A stretch of 64,000 nucleotides of DNA from JACVRW01 sp963825345 (GTDB lineage: Bacteria; Actinomycetota; Thermoleophilia; Solirubrobacterales; Thermoleophilaceae). A model generated the notes under the pieces. The model made no database searches, was not told where the DNA came from, and was given only the letters and a program-made list of their open reading frames with translations. The stretch spans positions 1 to 64,000 of the forward strand of contig CAWGSQ010000011.1 in NCBI GenBank assembly GCA_963825345.1. The letters are read 5' to 3'. Below, piece by piece: positions 50,052-58,853 of this stretch. Position 1 is the first letter of the stretch. Each line of letters begins with the position of its first letter. The translations under genes were made by a program, and so were the position numbers.

Positions 50052-51086
50052 CTACGCGATGTAGATCGGCGCGCCCACCGGGACCTGGTCGTACAGCTCG
50101 ATCACGTCCGGAATTGCCATCCGGATGCAGCCGTGGGAGGCCGCGCTGCCGAGCGAGTAGGTCTGGTCGGTGCCGTGGATGCCGGCGCCGTCGAATATGC
50201 CGAGCCAGCGTGCCTTGAGCGGGTTGTCCGGGACGCCGCCCGGCACGATCGTGCCCGCGAGGTCGCCGGCCCAGTCGCTGTTCGGCACGTGCCAGGCTGG
50301 GTCCACGGCCTTGTTCTGGATGTGGTAGAGCCCGGCCGGGGTGTCGAACCCGAGCGCGCCCACCGCGACCGTGTACTCCTTCTGGAGGTTCAGGTCCCTA
50401 TACAGGCGGAGCTTGAAGTTGTAACGGTCCGCGATCAGCACCACGGGGTACTTGCTCGCGAGCTGGGACTGGGTGACCTTCGGCTTGAGGATGCGGACCG
50501 GCGCGCGCACCGTCCGCTCCACGCCCGGCACCGTCAGGGCCTGCGCGATCCGCTGCTGGAGCACCGCCGCCCTGACCCTGCGGCCCTTCTGCTCCTTCAC
50601 CTTCTCGAGCGAGGGGAAGTCCACCTCGGCGTCGCGGGCCGGGCGGTTCAGCTTCGTCTGCACCCGCTTGACGAGCTGCTCGACGGCGTCCGTTGAGTAG
50701 GTGACCCGGGCCGAGACCTGCGCGTTCTCCTGCCCGCCGGTGATGTCGCGCGCCACGCGGCTGAAGATGCTGCCGTCGCGGCTCGCCTTCAGTGCCTCGT
50801 CGACCATGCCGCCCACGTCCGCCTTCACGCCGGCGTCATGGGCGGAGAGCGTGAAGCGCTGCTGCCCGCGCCGCACCGCGATCGGGCGCTCGAGCGGCTT
50901 CTGGAGCTCATGGCGCACGACTTTGCGCGCCTCGGCGCTCTTCATGCCGCCCACGTCGACCCCGGCGATGGTCACGCCCTCGGCGATCACGTCGTTCCGC
51001 GAGCTGTCGTACGCGAAAGCGGCGACCGCGCCTCCGATCATGACCAGAAGGAGGACGGCCACGAGGATGAACCAGCGGTGCCTCAT
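50052..51086 (-). CDS. L,D-transpeptidase (YkuD) with PG4 domain
   Basis: 344 residues. An uncleaved or signal-anchor helix opens it (RWFILVAVLLLVMIGGAVAA). A PG_binding_4 domain (about 35-190) contains IAGVDVGGMKSAEARKVVRH. The C-terminal YkuD domain (about 215-344) includes KLRLYRDLNLQKEYTVAVGA and the catalytic Cys-His motif GIHGTDQ ... SHGCIRM. It forms 3-3 cross-links in peptidoglycan or attaches proteins to it at the cell surface. It is the only wall-crosslinking gene in the window. Confidence 0.95.
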   Translation of the reverse strand: MRHRWFILVAVLLLVMIGGAVAAFAYDSSRNDVIAEGVTIAGVDVGGMKSAEARKVVRHELQKPLERPIAVRRGQQRFTLSAHDAGVKADVGGMVDEALKASRDGSIFSRVARDITGGQENAQVSARVTYSTDAVEQLVKRVQTKLNRPARDAEVDFPSLEKVKEQKGRRVRAAVLQQRIAQALTVPGVERTVRAPVRILKPKVTQSQLASKYPVVLIADRYNFKLRLYRDLNLQKEYTVAVGALGFDTPAGLYHIQNKAVDPAWHVPNSDWAGDLAGTIVPGGVPDNPLKARWLGIFDGAGIHGTDQTYSLGSAASHGCIRMAIPDVIELYDQVPVGAPIYIA

Positions 51087-51149
51087 GGGGGGAATGCTGA
51101 GAGTAGCGCCGCCGGCGGCGCCCGCCCAACGGTGAAAGCCTGGTTGCGG

Positions 51150-52598
51150 CTAGACGCGCGAACCGCCGCGGGCGAGCACGGACTCGATCGCGCTGAGCAC
51201 GCGGGTGCGATTGGCGTGATCGCGCTCGTACTCGCGCAACATCTGGAGGTCCTCGTGCTCAAGCGAGGCGAGCAGGGCGATCACCTCCTCGGCCGCGAGA
51301 TCGTCGTAATGCTCCACCGGCCTCCCGGAAGGCTTCGGAGGGGCGGCCGCGTCACGGGCGCTCTTCTCCGCCTGCTCCGCCCGCTTCGACGCCTCGCGCG
51401 CGGCGTCCTCGGCCGCCTCGGCGCGGCGCTCGGCCTCGGCGGCGCGGTCGGCTCCCGGATCAGTGTCCAGATCCATCCCGGCGGTGTCCGCGAAGCCCGT
51501 GAGCAGCCGCTGGAGCTCCGCGAGCTGGTCGCGGCTCAGCGCGGTCACGCCCTTGTCGCGCGTGTTCTTCACGTGCGGGCTCCAGCGCAGGAAGTCCTCC
51601 ACCTCGCGCTCGTAGCGGTACGGCTCCTGCGCCCCGCGGATCACGGGATGGATGCGCAGGTGCTCACCGAGCTTGATCACCGTCTCGCGGCTCGTGTGCT
51701 GGTAGTGGAAACCGGACGCCTTGAAGCGGCGGTTGTCCACGCCGCGGCCGTAGCGCATCTGCTCGAGTGCCTCGGGTGGGATCTGAAGCCCCAGCCGCTT
51801 CATCACGGAGGTCGCGAGCCCCGTGCCCCACGGCGGCAGGACCGGTGCGTAGGGCTTGCCGAGCAGGCCGGCCACCTCGCTGAGCGCGAGCACACCGTCG
51901 CCGGCCACGTTGAAGGTGCCGGGCACGCGGTGCTTCACGGCGTGCTCGAGCGCGTGCACCACGTCGTCCTCGTGGACGAACTGGTGGCGCGGGTCGAAGC
52001 CCAGGATCATCGGCACCATCGGCAGCGAGAACAGCTTCGTGTGCGAGGTATCGACGTCCGGGCCGAGCACGTTGGCGAAGCGGAGGATCGAGACCGCGGT
52101 ATCCGGGTGACGCTCGGCGAACTCGTTCACCGACGCCTCCGCCTCCACGATGTCCTTCTCGATCCCGCTGCGCGGCGGGTGCGGCCGGCGCATGGTCTCG
52201 TCGAAGAAGGCCGGGTCGTCCTGGTGGCAGCCGTAGAAGTGGGTCGAGGACTTGAAGACGACCTTCCGCACGGGCGAGTCCGATCCGGTGCAGGCGGCGA
52301 GGATGTTCATCGTCCCCATCACGTTGTTCTCGTGCGCCTTGGAGGACGAGGTGGAGGCGCTGTCCACCACCAACCGAGTGTCGACGACGGTGTCGATCTC
52401 GGCGGCTTCGACCACGCGGCGAAGCAGGGCGTGCTGCGCGCCGACCTTCACGTACTCGGTGCGCTCGAGCTCGACTGTCGGCTCCTCGTTGTCCACCCCG
52501 ATCACGGCCTCGACCTCGGGGAAGCGCTCCAGCGCCTGCGCGAGCCGTCCACCCCAGTAGTGCGAGATGCCGGTTACGAGGATGCGCTTCGAGTCCAC
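51150..52598 (-). CDS. NAD-dependent epimerase/SDR with coiled-coil tail
   Basis: 482 residues. The Rossmann start is KRILVTGISHYWGGRLAQAL with GIxxxxGG in place of GxxGxxG. Further motifs are VVFKSSTHFYGCHQDD (Ser-Tyr region) and VSILRFANVLGPDV. The extended SDR fold ends by about residue 370. The last 110 residues are Ala/Glu-rich coiled coil (EAERRAEAAEDAAREASKRA), an unusual extension for an epimerase. It is five bases from the acyltransferase gene, so they are probably co-transcribed, perhaps in surface-lipid or polysaccharide metabolism. Confidence 0.85.
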   Translation of the reverse strand: MDSKRILVTGISHYWGGRLAQALERFPEVEAVIGVDNEEPTVELERTEYVKVGAQHALLRRVVEAAEIDTVVDTRLVVDSASTSSSKAHENNVMGTMNILAACTGSDSPVRKVVFKSSTHFYGCHQDDPAFFDETMRRPHPPRSGIEKDIVEAEASVNEFAERHPDTAVSILRFANVLGPDVDTSHTKLFSLPMVPMILGFDPRHQFVHEDDVVHALEHAVKHRVPGTFNVAGDGVLALSEVAGLLGKPYAPVLPPWGTGLATSVMKRLGLQIPPEALEQMRYGRGVDNRRFKASGFHYQHTSRETVIKLGEHLRIHPVIRGAQEPYRYEREVEDFLRWSPHVKNTRDKGVTALSRDQLAELQRLLTGFADTAGMDLDTDPGADRAAEAERRAEAAEDAAREASKRAEQAEKSARDAAAPPKPSGRPVEHYDDLAAEEVIALLASLEHEDLQMLREYERDHANRTRVLSAIESVLARGGSRV

Positions 52599-52602
52599 GC
52601 CG

Positions 52603-53493
52603 CTACCCGAACCAGACCGACTTGCGCTTCGCGACCATGTCCCAGAGGTTCTCCTGGATGCGGGCGCGCACCTCGTGGGCCACCGTCTGGACGAGCGCCT
52701 TGTCCTCGTGCATGCCCTCCTCCTCGAACTCGATGGGCTCGAGGAAGCGCAGCTTGAACTTCGCCGGGAGGTAGCCGGCCATCCCGAGCAGGCCGAAGTG
52801 CGGGAACGTCGGGGTGATCGGGAAGTAGAGGAGCCCGGTGAGGCGCTTCATCAGCCCCACCTGCGCGAAGACCGGCGCGGCCTCCTCGGCACCCACCACG
52901 CACACCGGCACGATCGGCGCCCGCGCGCGCATGGCCGCCTCGACGAAGCCGCCGCGGCCGAAGCGGCGCAGGCGGTAGCGGTCCTTGTAGAGCTTCTCGG
53001 TGGCCTTGCGGCCCTCGGGGAACACGAGCACGAGCTGGTCCTCGTCGTAGAGCAGCCGGTGCACGTTGGCCGGATGGGCGGGCACGCAGCCGATCTTCGG
53101 CAGCAGCGTGCTGAAGCCGGGATAGCCCTTGAAGAAGTGCTCGACCGTGATGTTGAGCGAGCGCGGGTGGGTGTGCTCCTCGCGGATCGCCTTGGCGATC
53201 ATCGCCGCGTCGGGCGGCAGGGCGCCCGAGTGGTTCGAAACGAGCAGCGCGCCGCCGGCCGCCGGTACGTTCTCGATCCCCTCCACCTCGGCGCGGAACC
53301 AGTAGCGGTAGAAGAACTCGGCGACCGTGCGGTCGTAGATGCCCTCGATCCGCTCCGAGCGCCCCCAGTCGTTCAGCTGGCGCTCCGGCTCGACCCCGGG
53401 CAGGTGAGCCTTGAGCTCCTCCGCGGGCACGAGCGCCGTGGTCGCGGGCTCGCGCTCGCGCATCGACAGCGTGGTGCGTGGTGAATCCGGCAC
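52603..53493 (-). CDS. PlsC-like lysophospholipid acyltransferase
   Basis: 296 residues. The acyltransferase motif reads GGALLVSNHSGALPPDAAMI, where NHSGxLPxD is the variant seen in actinobacterial PlsC relatives. Block II (KGYPGFSTLLPKIGCVPAHP) and block III (LVFPEGRKATEKLYKDRYRL) follow, then VPVCVVGAEEAAPVF. It esterifies lysophosphatidate or a related polar lipid at the membrane. It is coupled in an operon with the epimerase downstream. Confidence 0.9.
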   Translation of the reverse strand: MPDSPRTTLSMREREPATTALVPAEELKAHLPGVEPERQLNDWGRSERIEGIYDRTVAEFFYRYWFRAEVEGIENVPAAGGALLVSNHSGALPPDAAMIAKAIREEHTHPRSLNITVEHFFKGYPGFSTLLPKIGCVPAHPANVHRLLYDEDQLVLVFPEGRKATEKLYKDRYRLRRFGRGGFVEAAMRARAPIVPVCVVGAEEAAPVFAQVGLMKRLTGLLYFPITPTFPHFGLLGMAGYLPAKFKLRFLEPIEFEEEGMHEDKALVQTVAHEVRARIQENLWDMVAKRKSVWFG

Positions 53494-53536
53494 GCGGCCG
53501 ATTCAAGCAGGCAGCGCCGGGAGCCGCGCTACAGGC

Positions 53537-54100
53537 CTAGCCGATCCGCTCCAGCACGGGACCGAGCGCGTCCTTGAGGCCCCGCCAGTCGCGGGCGGCG
53601 ACCACCTCGTGGGCCTCGAGGACCTCCTCGTTCCACGGATGGATGATCGTGGCCGGCACGATGCCCTCCGCGCGCGCCCTGGCGATGTTCACGGGGCTGT
53701 CGTCCACGAGCACGTCGATCTCGAGCTCCACGCAGCGGGGGACCTTGTCGAAGGAGCAGTGGAGGTCGTCCCAGGGCATGCCGATCCGGTCGAGCCATGC
53801 CGCGGTGGCCTCGTAGGTGCTCGTGCGGCGATGGCTCGTCACGTGGATCCAGTGGCCCTGCTCGTGCCACTCGCGCACCGTCTCCACGGCGTCCGGGTAG
53901 GGCACCCCCGCGGCGATGTTCTCGTCGGAGTGCGTCTCCTCCACGCAGTGGACGATCGCGTCGCGCTCGAGGACGGTGATGCCCCAGTCGCGCTGCTCCT
54001 CGTAGGGAAGGTCGACGCCGTAGCGCTCGCGGGCGATCCGCTGGAGCAGGTCCCAGTAGTGGTGCAGGGTCGAGTCGATGTCCAGCGCGATCCGGGCCAC
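53537..54100 (-). CDS. HAD-superfamily phosphatase/5'-nucleotidase-like
   Basis: 187 residues from GTG 54100; ATG 54121 would give 194. Motif I is ALDIDSTLHHYW, the nucleophile Asp with DxDST typical of 5'(3')-deoxyribonucleotidase-like HADs. Motif II WIHVTSHRRTSTYE and motif IV IDVLVDDSPVNIARARAEGI are clear. It hydrolyses a phosphomonoester. The longer start would share its ATG with the divergent hydrolase at CATG 54119-54122, so the shorter GTG start is preferred. Confidence 0.85.
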   Translation of the reverse strand: MARIALDIDSTLHHYWDLLQRIARERYGVDLPYEEQRDWGITVLERDAIVHCVEETHSDENIAAGVPYPDAVETVREWHEQGHWIHVTSHRRTSTYEATAAWLDRIGMPWDDLHCSFDKVPRCVELEIDVLVDDSPVNIARARAEGIVPATIIHPWNEEVLEAHEVVAARDWRGLKDALGPVLERIG

Positions 54101-54119
54101 GGCCTCGTACAGTAAGGAC

Positions 54120-55115
54120 ATGGCACGCAGACTTATGCGTCCCGGCGCCGCACCGGCGCCCCCGTGGCGCGACCGCGACGCTGACGACGGCTACGGCGCC
54201 AGCGCGTCCCCCAATTGGCGCCAGACCAACTGGGCCCGGGAGCTGAAACAGGTCGAGGTGGACGGCACCCCGATCAACTACGTGGACGTCGGCTCCGGCG
54301 ACGAGGAGCCCGCGGTGCTCGTGCACGGCCTCGGCGGCCAGTGGCAGAACTGGCTCGAGAACATTCCTCGGCTCGCCCAGGAGCGGCGAGTGCTCGCTCT
54401 TGACCTGCCCGGCCACGGGCTCACCCCCGTGCCAAGCGAGGGCGAGATCAGCATCCCCGGCTACGGCCGCTTCGTGGACGCGTTCTGCGAGAAGCTCGGC
54501 CTCGGCGAGGTCGACATGGTCGGCAACTCGATGGGCGGCTTCGTGGTCGCCGAGGTTGCGATCCAGTTCCCGGAACGCGTGTCGCGGCTCGTGCTTGTGT
54601 CTGCGGCGGGCATCACCTCGGCCGACTCGCTCCAGGCGCCGATCCTGACGATCGGCCGGGTGGCCCACGCAATTGCGACGAACACAGCCGCGCAGGACCG
54701 CCAGCTCGCGGCGCGGCCGATCACCCGGCACGCGTCCCTCGCGCTGGTGGCGCGCCACCCGCGGCTGCTGAAGGCCGACCTGGCCTACGAGGGGTTTTTC
54801 AAGGGCGCCGGCAAGAGCGGCTTTGGCGCCGCGCTGCGCGCCTGCCTCGATTACGACTTCCGCGACCGGCTGCCCGACGTGAAGGTGCCGACCCTGATCG
54901 TCTGGGGCGAGAAGGACTCGATTATCCCGGTGCGCGACGCCGACGAGTTCGAGCGCCTGATCGACGACAGCCGCAAGGTCGTGATGAAGGACACCGGCCA
55001 CATCCCGATGGCCGAGCGCCCTCAGGCGTTCAACGACGTGCTGGTGGAGTTCCTGGCCGAGACGGGCCGCGCGGAGGACAAGGAGCCGGCCGACGGCGAG
55101 TCGCAGGCGGCCTAG
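54120..55115 (+). CDS. Alpha/beta hydrolase
   Basis: 331 residues starting MARRLMRPGAAPAPPWRDRD, with AAGGAC before the ATG. The hydrolase fold shows EEPAVLVHGLGGQWQNWLEN (oxyanion HG), the nucleophile elbow MVGNSMGGFVVAEVAIQF (GNSMG), the acid in LIVWGEKDSIIPV and the His in KDTGHIPMAERPQ. It probably acts as an esterase, lipase or dehalogenase-like enzyme. The gene starts divergently with the HAD phosphatase, their start codons touching. Confidence 0.92.
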   Translation: MARRLMRPGAAPAPPWRDRDADDGYGASASPNWRQTNWARELKQVEVDGTPINYVDVGSGDEEPAVLVHGLGGQWQNWLENIPRLAQERRVLALDLPGHGLTPVPSEGEISIPGYGRFVDAFCEKLGLGEVDMVGNSMGGFVVAEVAIQFPERVSRLVLVSAAGITSADSLQAPILTIGRVAHAIATNTAAQDRQLAARPITRHASLALVARHPRLLKADLAYEGFFKGAGKSGFGAALRACLDYDFRDRLPDVKVPTLIVWGEKDSIIPVRDADEFERLIDDSRKVVMKDTGHIPMAERPQAFNDVLVEFLAETGRAEDKEPADGESQAA

Positions 55116-55852
55116 CAGAGGTCGTCTCGGTAGCGGTCGACCTCCTCGAGCGCCAGGTCGGCCGCCTCCATTGCGCTGAAGAGCCGCGTGTAGGCGGTGC
55201 CCGACCCCCCTCCGCGATTCAGCCGCAGCTCCCACGTACCCGACTGGTGGCTCAGCCTGCCGCGCTGCGTCTGAATCGCCTCTCGGTCCTCGCCGAGCTG
55301 GGCACAGAGCGCGGGGCGCTGTTCCTGGGGAACGTCGGTCCCGAGCGGCGGGCTCGGGCGTATCCCCGGTCCGGTGGCGGAGCTTCCGGCGAAGGCGGTC
55401 CCGGGGATGCTCGTGCGGCCGCGCACCCGCTTGTCGCGGAGCACGACCCAGCCCGATAGGAAGTGCCGGCCCGCGTGGCGGTAGCTGCGCTCGATGAGCG
55501 CGCCGCCGAACCCGCTGTCGGCCTTGAAGTCGAACGCGCGCCCGTCCGGGAGGGTCACCCTGCCGGTCCCGGTTCCGCGGCGCAGGTCGGCCTCCAGGCC
55601 GACGCCGTGCGACGACGCGCTCACGTGCCCGTCGGCCCTGAGGTCGCCCCTGAACCAAACGGAGAGGGTTGCGCCCTTCGCCGTTGCGTCGGAGACGTAC
55701 GCTCTGAGCCGGCTGCCCCGCTTGACGATGCCCACGAAGGCATCCGTGCCGTCGATCTGCGCTGTCCAGTGGACCGCCCGCACGGTCACGGCCGACGCCG
55801 TGGCAGGCACGAGGAGGGCAGCCAGCACCAGGAGCGCGACGACCCGAGCCAT
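55112..55852 (-). CDS. Secreted protein of unknown function
   Basis: 246 residues starting MARVVALLVLAALLVPATAS; cleavage is near ASAVTV. The mature region is beta-rich: HWTAQIDGTDAFVGIVKRGS, then LSVWFRGDLRADGHVSASSH and GTGRVTLPDGRAFDFKADSG. Cys residues occur only near the end (RPALCAQLG, YRDDLC). It is similar in style to other exported actinobacterial proteins but not assignable. The stop codon overlaps the alpha/beta hydrolase stop, tail to tail, and it lies directly before ilvD. Confidence 0.7.
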   Translation of the reverse strand: MARVVALLVLAALLVPATASAVTVRAVHWTAQIDGTDAFVGIVKRGSRLRAYVSDATAKGATLSVWFRGDLRADGHVSASSHGVGLEADLRRGTGTGRVTLPDGRAFDFKADSGFGGALIERSYRHAGRHFLSGWVVLRDKRVRGRTSIPGTAFAGSSATGPGIRPSPPLGTDVPQEQRPALCAQLGEDREAIQTQRGRLSHQSGTWELRLNRGGGSGTAYTRLFSAMEAADLALEEVDRYRDDLC

Positions 55853-57526
55853 CTAGCCGGTGATCGCGCCTTCGGCGGCCGAGTGCACGAGCTTCCTGTA
55901 CTTGCCGAGCACGCCGTTCGTGTAGGCCGGCGGGAGCGGCTCGTAGTCCGCCAGCCGGGAGCGCAGCTCGTCCTCGGAGATCTCCACGTTCAGCTCGCGC
56001 TTGGCCACGTCGAACACGATCGTGTCGCCGTCGCGGACCACGGCGATCGGACCGCGGTCCGGCGCCTCCGGCGCCACGTGGCCGGCCATGAAGCCGTGGG
56101 TTGCGCCCGAGAAGCGTCCGTCGGTGAGGAGCGCGACCGAGTCGCCGAGCCCCTCGCCCACCAGCGCCGCCGTCACGTGGAGCATCTCGCGCATCCCGGG
56201 GCCGCCCTTCGGGCCCTCGTTGCGGATCACGACCACGTCGCCGGGCTGGATGTCCTTCGCCATCACCGCGGCGAACGCGTCCTCCTCGCGCTCGAACACG
56301 CGCGCGACCCCGCTGTGCTGCATGCGGTCGTGGCCCGACAGCTTCACCACGCAGCCCTCGGGCGCCAGGTTGCCGCGCAGGATCGCGAATCCGCCGTTCG
56401 GCTTGAGCGCCTGGTCCACCGGGCGCACCACGTCCTGGCCGTCCGCCTCCTCGGCGGCGTCCGCAACCTCGCCGATCGTCTGCCCGGTCACCGTCAGCTC
56501 GCCCTCGTGCAGGGCGCCGAGCTCCTTCAGACGCTTGATCACGAGCGGCACGCCGCCGGCGCGGTAGAGGTCCGTGGCCACGTAGCGGCCGCCGGGCTTG
56601 AGGTCACAGAGCAGCGGGGTCTGCCAAGCGATCCGGTCGAAGTCCTCGAGCTCCAGCTCCACGCCGGCCTCGTGCGCCACCGCGAGCAGGTGCAGAACGA
56701 GGTTGGTGGAGCCGCCGGAGGTGGCGCCCGCCGCGATCGCGTTCTCGAGCGAGCGCTTCGTGATGATCGAGCTGGGCCGGCGGTCCTCGGCGAGCACCTC
56801 GAGCACGAGCCGGCCACACTCCTCGGCCACCTTGCCCTTCTTGCCGTCCTCCGCGGGCACCATCGAGCTGCCCATCGGCGAGATCCCGAGCACCTCGAAG
56901 GCCATCGCCATCGTGTTGGCGGTGAACTGGCCGCCGCACGCGCCGGCGCCCGGCGAGGCGTGGTTCTCGAGGTCGGTGAGCTCGTCGTCGGTGAGGTCGC
57001 CCGCGGCGTGGGCGCCGATTCCCTCGAAGACGTCCTGGATCGTCACGTCCTTGCCGCGCCAGCGACCCGGGGCGATCGAGCCGCCGTAGAGCATCAGGCT
57101 CGGCACGTCGAGCCGGGCGAGCGCCATCACGCAGCCGGGGATCGTCTTGTCGCAGCCGGAGAGCGCGACCACGGCGTCGAACATGTGGCCGCGCACCACC
57201 AGCTCGATCGAGTCCGCGATCACCTCGCGGCTGACGAGCGAGGTCTTCATGCCCTCGGTGCCCATGGTGATGCCGTCCGAGATCGCCACGGTGTTGAACT
57301 CCATCGGCGTGCCGCCGGCCGCGCGGACGCCGTCCTTCACCTTCTCCGCCAGGCGGCGCAGGTGGAAGTTGCAGGGCATCGTCTCGGTCCAGGTGTTGGC
57401 GATGCCGACGATCGGGCGCTTGAGGGCCTCGTCGTCGAACCCGATGCCCTTCAGGTAGGAGCGCGCCTGTGCGCGATCCGGGCCATCCAAGATGACCCGG
57501 CTGCGACTGCGGAGGTCGCGGTTCAC
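55853..57526 (-). CDS. ilvD: Dihydroxy-acid dehydratase
   Basis: 557 residues from GTG 57526. It has the family's hallmark blocks: PIVGIANTWTETMPCNFHLR, VVALSGCDKTIPGCVMAL and GACGGQFTANTMAMAFEVLG (Fe-S cysteines in C-DK and GACGG), then DGRFSGATHGFMAGHVAPEA at the C-terminus. It catalyses the third step of valine/isoleucine synthesis. No other ilv gene is close. The start overlaps the upstream membrane-protein gene by four bases (GTGA), so translation is coupled. Confidence 0.96.
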   Translation of the reverse strand: MNRDLRSRSRVILDGPDRAQARSYLKGIGFDDEALKRPIVGIANTWTETMPCNFHLRRLAEKVKDGVRAAGGTPMEFNTVAISDGITMGTEGMKTSLVSREVIADSIELVVRGHMFDAVVALSGCDKTIPGCVMALARLDVPSLMLYGGSIAPGRWRGKDVTIQDVFEGIGAHAAGDLTDDELTDLENHASPGAGACGGQFTANTMAMAFEVLGISPMGSSMVPAEDGKKGKVAEECGRLVLEVLAEDRRPSSIITKRSLENAIAAGATSGGSTNLVLHLLAVAHEAGVELELEDFDRIAWQTPLLCDLKPGGRYVATDLYRAGGVPLVIKRLKELGALHEGELTVTGQTIGEVADAAEEADGQDVVRPVDQALKPNGGFAILRGNLAPEGCVVKLSGHDRMQHSGVARVFEREEDAFAAVMAKDIQPGDVVVIRNEGPKGGPGMREMLHVTAALVGEGLGDSVALLTDGRFSGATHGFMAGHVAPEAPDRGPIAVVRDGDTIVFDVAKRELNVEISEDELRSRLADYEPLPPAYTNGVLGKYRKLVHSAAEGAITG

Positions 57527-58134
57527 CGCTGGCTCTGCGGTACCTGGTGCCGGTCGCCGCGCCGGCGCTCCCACTCGGCCAGGCGCCACAGGTCCCGGCG
57601 CACGCGAGCGGGGTCGAGCTGGCGACCGATCAGGTGCATGTTCGCGCGCCGGATCACGCGGTCCTCGTCGGAGGTGAGGGCCATCCACTTGGCGAGCACG
57701 TCGTCGGAGGCGGGCAGGCGGTGGCGGCCGCCGCTGCCGGTGAGGTCCGGGAACTCGACGCAGTACTCGGAGAGCAGCTGCCCGCTCTCGGGGACGAAGG
57801 CCACGATCGGCTTGTGCGGGTAGACGAGGTAGGCGTAGGCGGCCCGGGCGCCGCGGTCGATCTCGCGCCTCGCGTGCCTGCCGGCCACGCGGATGAAGCC
57901 GAGGTCGCGGTACATCCCCCACTCCTCCTCGTTCACGCACGAGCGCAGGAGCTCGCGGGCGCGCTGCTCGGCGCGGCGCTCGCGGCCGGGGTCGTACAGC
58001 TCGTCGAGCGAGTGAACGCCGCCGCGCTGGGGGCGCTGCGCGCGCTCGGCTCGCCACTGCTCGAGGCGTCTGATCGCGAGCGGCATGGCCAGAACGACGG
58101 CGATCAGGGCGAGTGCGAGGAGCGCGAGCAGCAT
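57523..58134 (-). CDS. Membrane-anchored protein of unknown function
   Basis: 203 residues starting MLLALLALALIAVVLAMPLA, a single N-terminal membrane helix. A charged region (RRAEQRARELLRSCVNEEEW) and a folded part with IVAFVPESGQLLSEYCVEFP and DDVLAKWMALTSDEDRVIRR follow. It overlaps ilvD by four bases and is probably co-transcribed. Homologous-looking proteins with an EEWxMYRDLGFIRV segment occur in Thermoleophilia-type genomes. No function is known. Confidence 0.75.
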   Translation of the reverse strand: MLLALLALALIAVVLAMPLAIRRLEQWRAERAQRPQRGGVHSLDELYDPGRERRAEQRARELLRSCVNEEEWGMYRDLGFIRVAGRHARREIDRGARAAYAYLVYPHKPIVAFVPESGQLLSEYCVEFPDLTGSGGRHRLPASDDVLAKWMALTSDEDRVIRRANMHLIGRQLDPARVRRDLWRLAEWERRRGDRHQVPQSQR

Positions 58135-58147
58135 CGACCGGGCGCGG

Positions 58148-58396
58148 TCAGCCGCCGGAGGCCCGCGGGAAGAAGATCACGCGCTCGGACTCAGGTGGGA
58201 TGTCGGCGTAGTCCTTGACCATCTGGGCCTCGCGCCGGCCGCTCCCCGAATTCGTGACAGGGACCGCAGCCCACATGCCCTCGTCGAGCTGGCGGCGGAA
58301 CTCCTCCACGAGACGCTCCTCGTCCTCCTGCACGCTGGGATCGCCCTCGGCAAGCAGAACCTCGCCGTGACCGGGCTTCATGCGCAGGAACTTCAT
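58148..58396 (-). CDS. Small conserved protein
   Basis: 82 residues starting MKFLRMKPGHGEVLLAEGDP; the upstream ATG at 58405 (MAVMKF) is an alternative. It includes SVQEDEERLVEEFRRQLDEG, then MWAAVPVTNSGSGRREAQMV and ERVIFFPRASGG. The end resembles cis-acting ATP- or ubiquitin-like binding segments of no fixed family. It lies upstream of the membrane protein and ilvD on the same strand, 14 bases apart. Confidence 0.75.
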   Translation of the reverse strand: MKFLRMKPGHGEVLLAEGDPSVQEDEERLVEEFRRQLDEGMWAAVPVTNSGSGRREAQMVKDYADIPPESERVIFFPRASGG

Positions 58397-58478
58397 CACC
58401 GCCACCAGGCGATTATGTCACGCAAAGGCCGGGCGGCCGGACGGTTTGGCGCCTGGCCGCACGGGTAGCGCTCTAGCC

Positions 58479-58853
58479 ATGCGCAAAGCGGAAGCCCACG
58501 GCCCCCCGCCCACCCTCTTCGACGTCGTCCACCGCGGCGTCGAGGTGGCCGACCCGTCCGGCCAGTTCGGCGTCGCCGACCTGCTGCCGCCGGTCGAGGA
58601 CGCTGACGAGCCCGTCGCCGGACATCGCGACATCGAGCAGGAGCTCGCCGAGCTGAAGGGGCGGATCGACCCCCAGGACGAGGACCCGGCCGTGATGATG
58701 GCCATCGCCGTGGCGACCTATCTGGCGTTCCGCCGCGACGAGATCGACAACGACCCGCCCGACCTGCTCCGCCTCGCCGCCCGCGCTGAGTACGACGGGA
58801 ACCCGCCGGACCACGTGCGCGCCTGGCTCGAGGAACAGGGCGTGGAGTTCTAG
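58479..58853 (+). CDS. Acidic protein of unknown function
   Basis: 124 residues starting MRKAEAHGPPPTLFDVVHRG. It is acidic and helical: DIEQELAELKGRIDPQDEDP, then AIAVATYLAFRRDEIDNDPP and ARAWLEEQGVEF-like end (VRAWLEEQGVEF). The stop overlaps the thiD stop tail to tail by four bases. No signal peptide or membrane segment. The family is not recognised. Confidence 0.65.
   Translation: MRKAEAHGPPPTLFDVVHRGVEVADPSGQFGVADLLPPVEDADEPVAGHRDIEQELAELKGRIDPQDEDPAVMMAIAVATYLAFRRDEIDNDPPDLLRLAARAEYDGNPPDHVRAWLEEQGVEF

Noticed and set aside
57527..57620. Branched-chain amino acid leader or T-box upstream of ilvD
   Set aside because: ilvD overlaps the upstream gene by four bases. No leader peptide or terminator/antiterminator is seen.
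55463..57823. 786-codon open frame antisense to ilvD
   Set aside because: Mirror of ilvD with no recognisable domain; ilvD is unmistakable.
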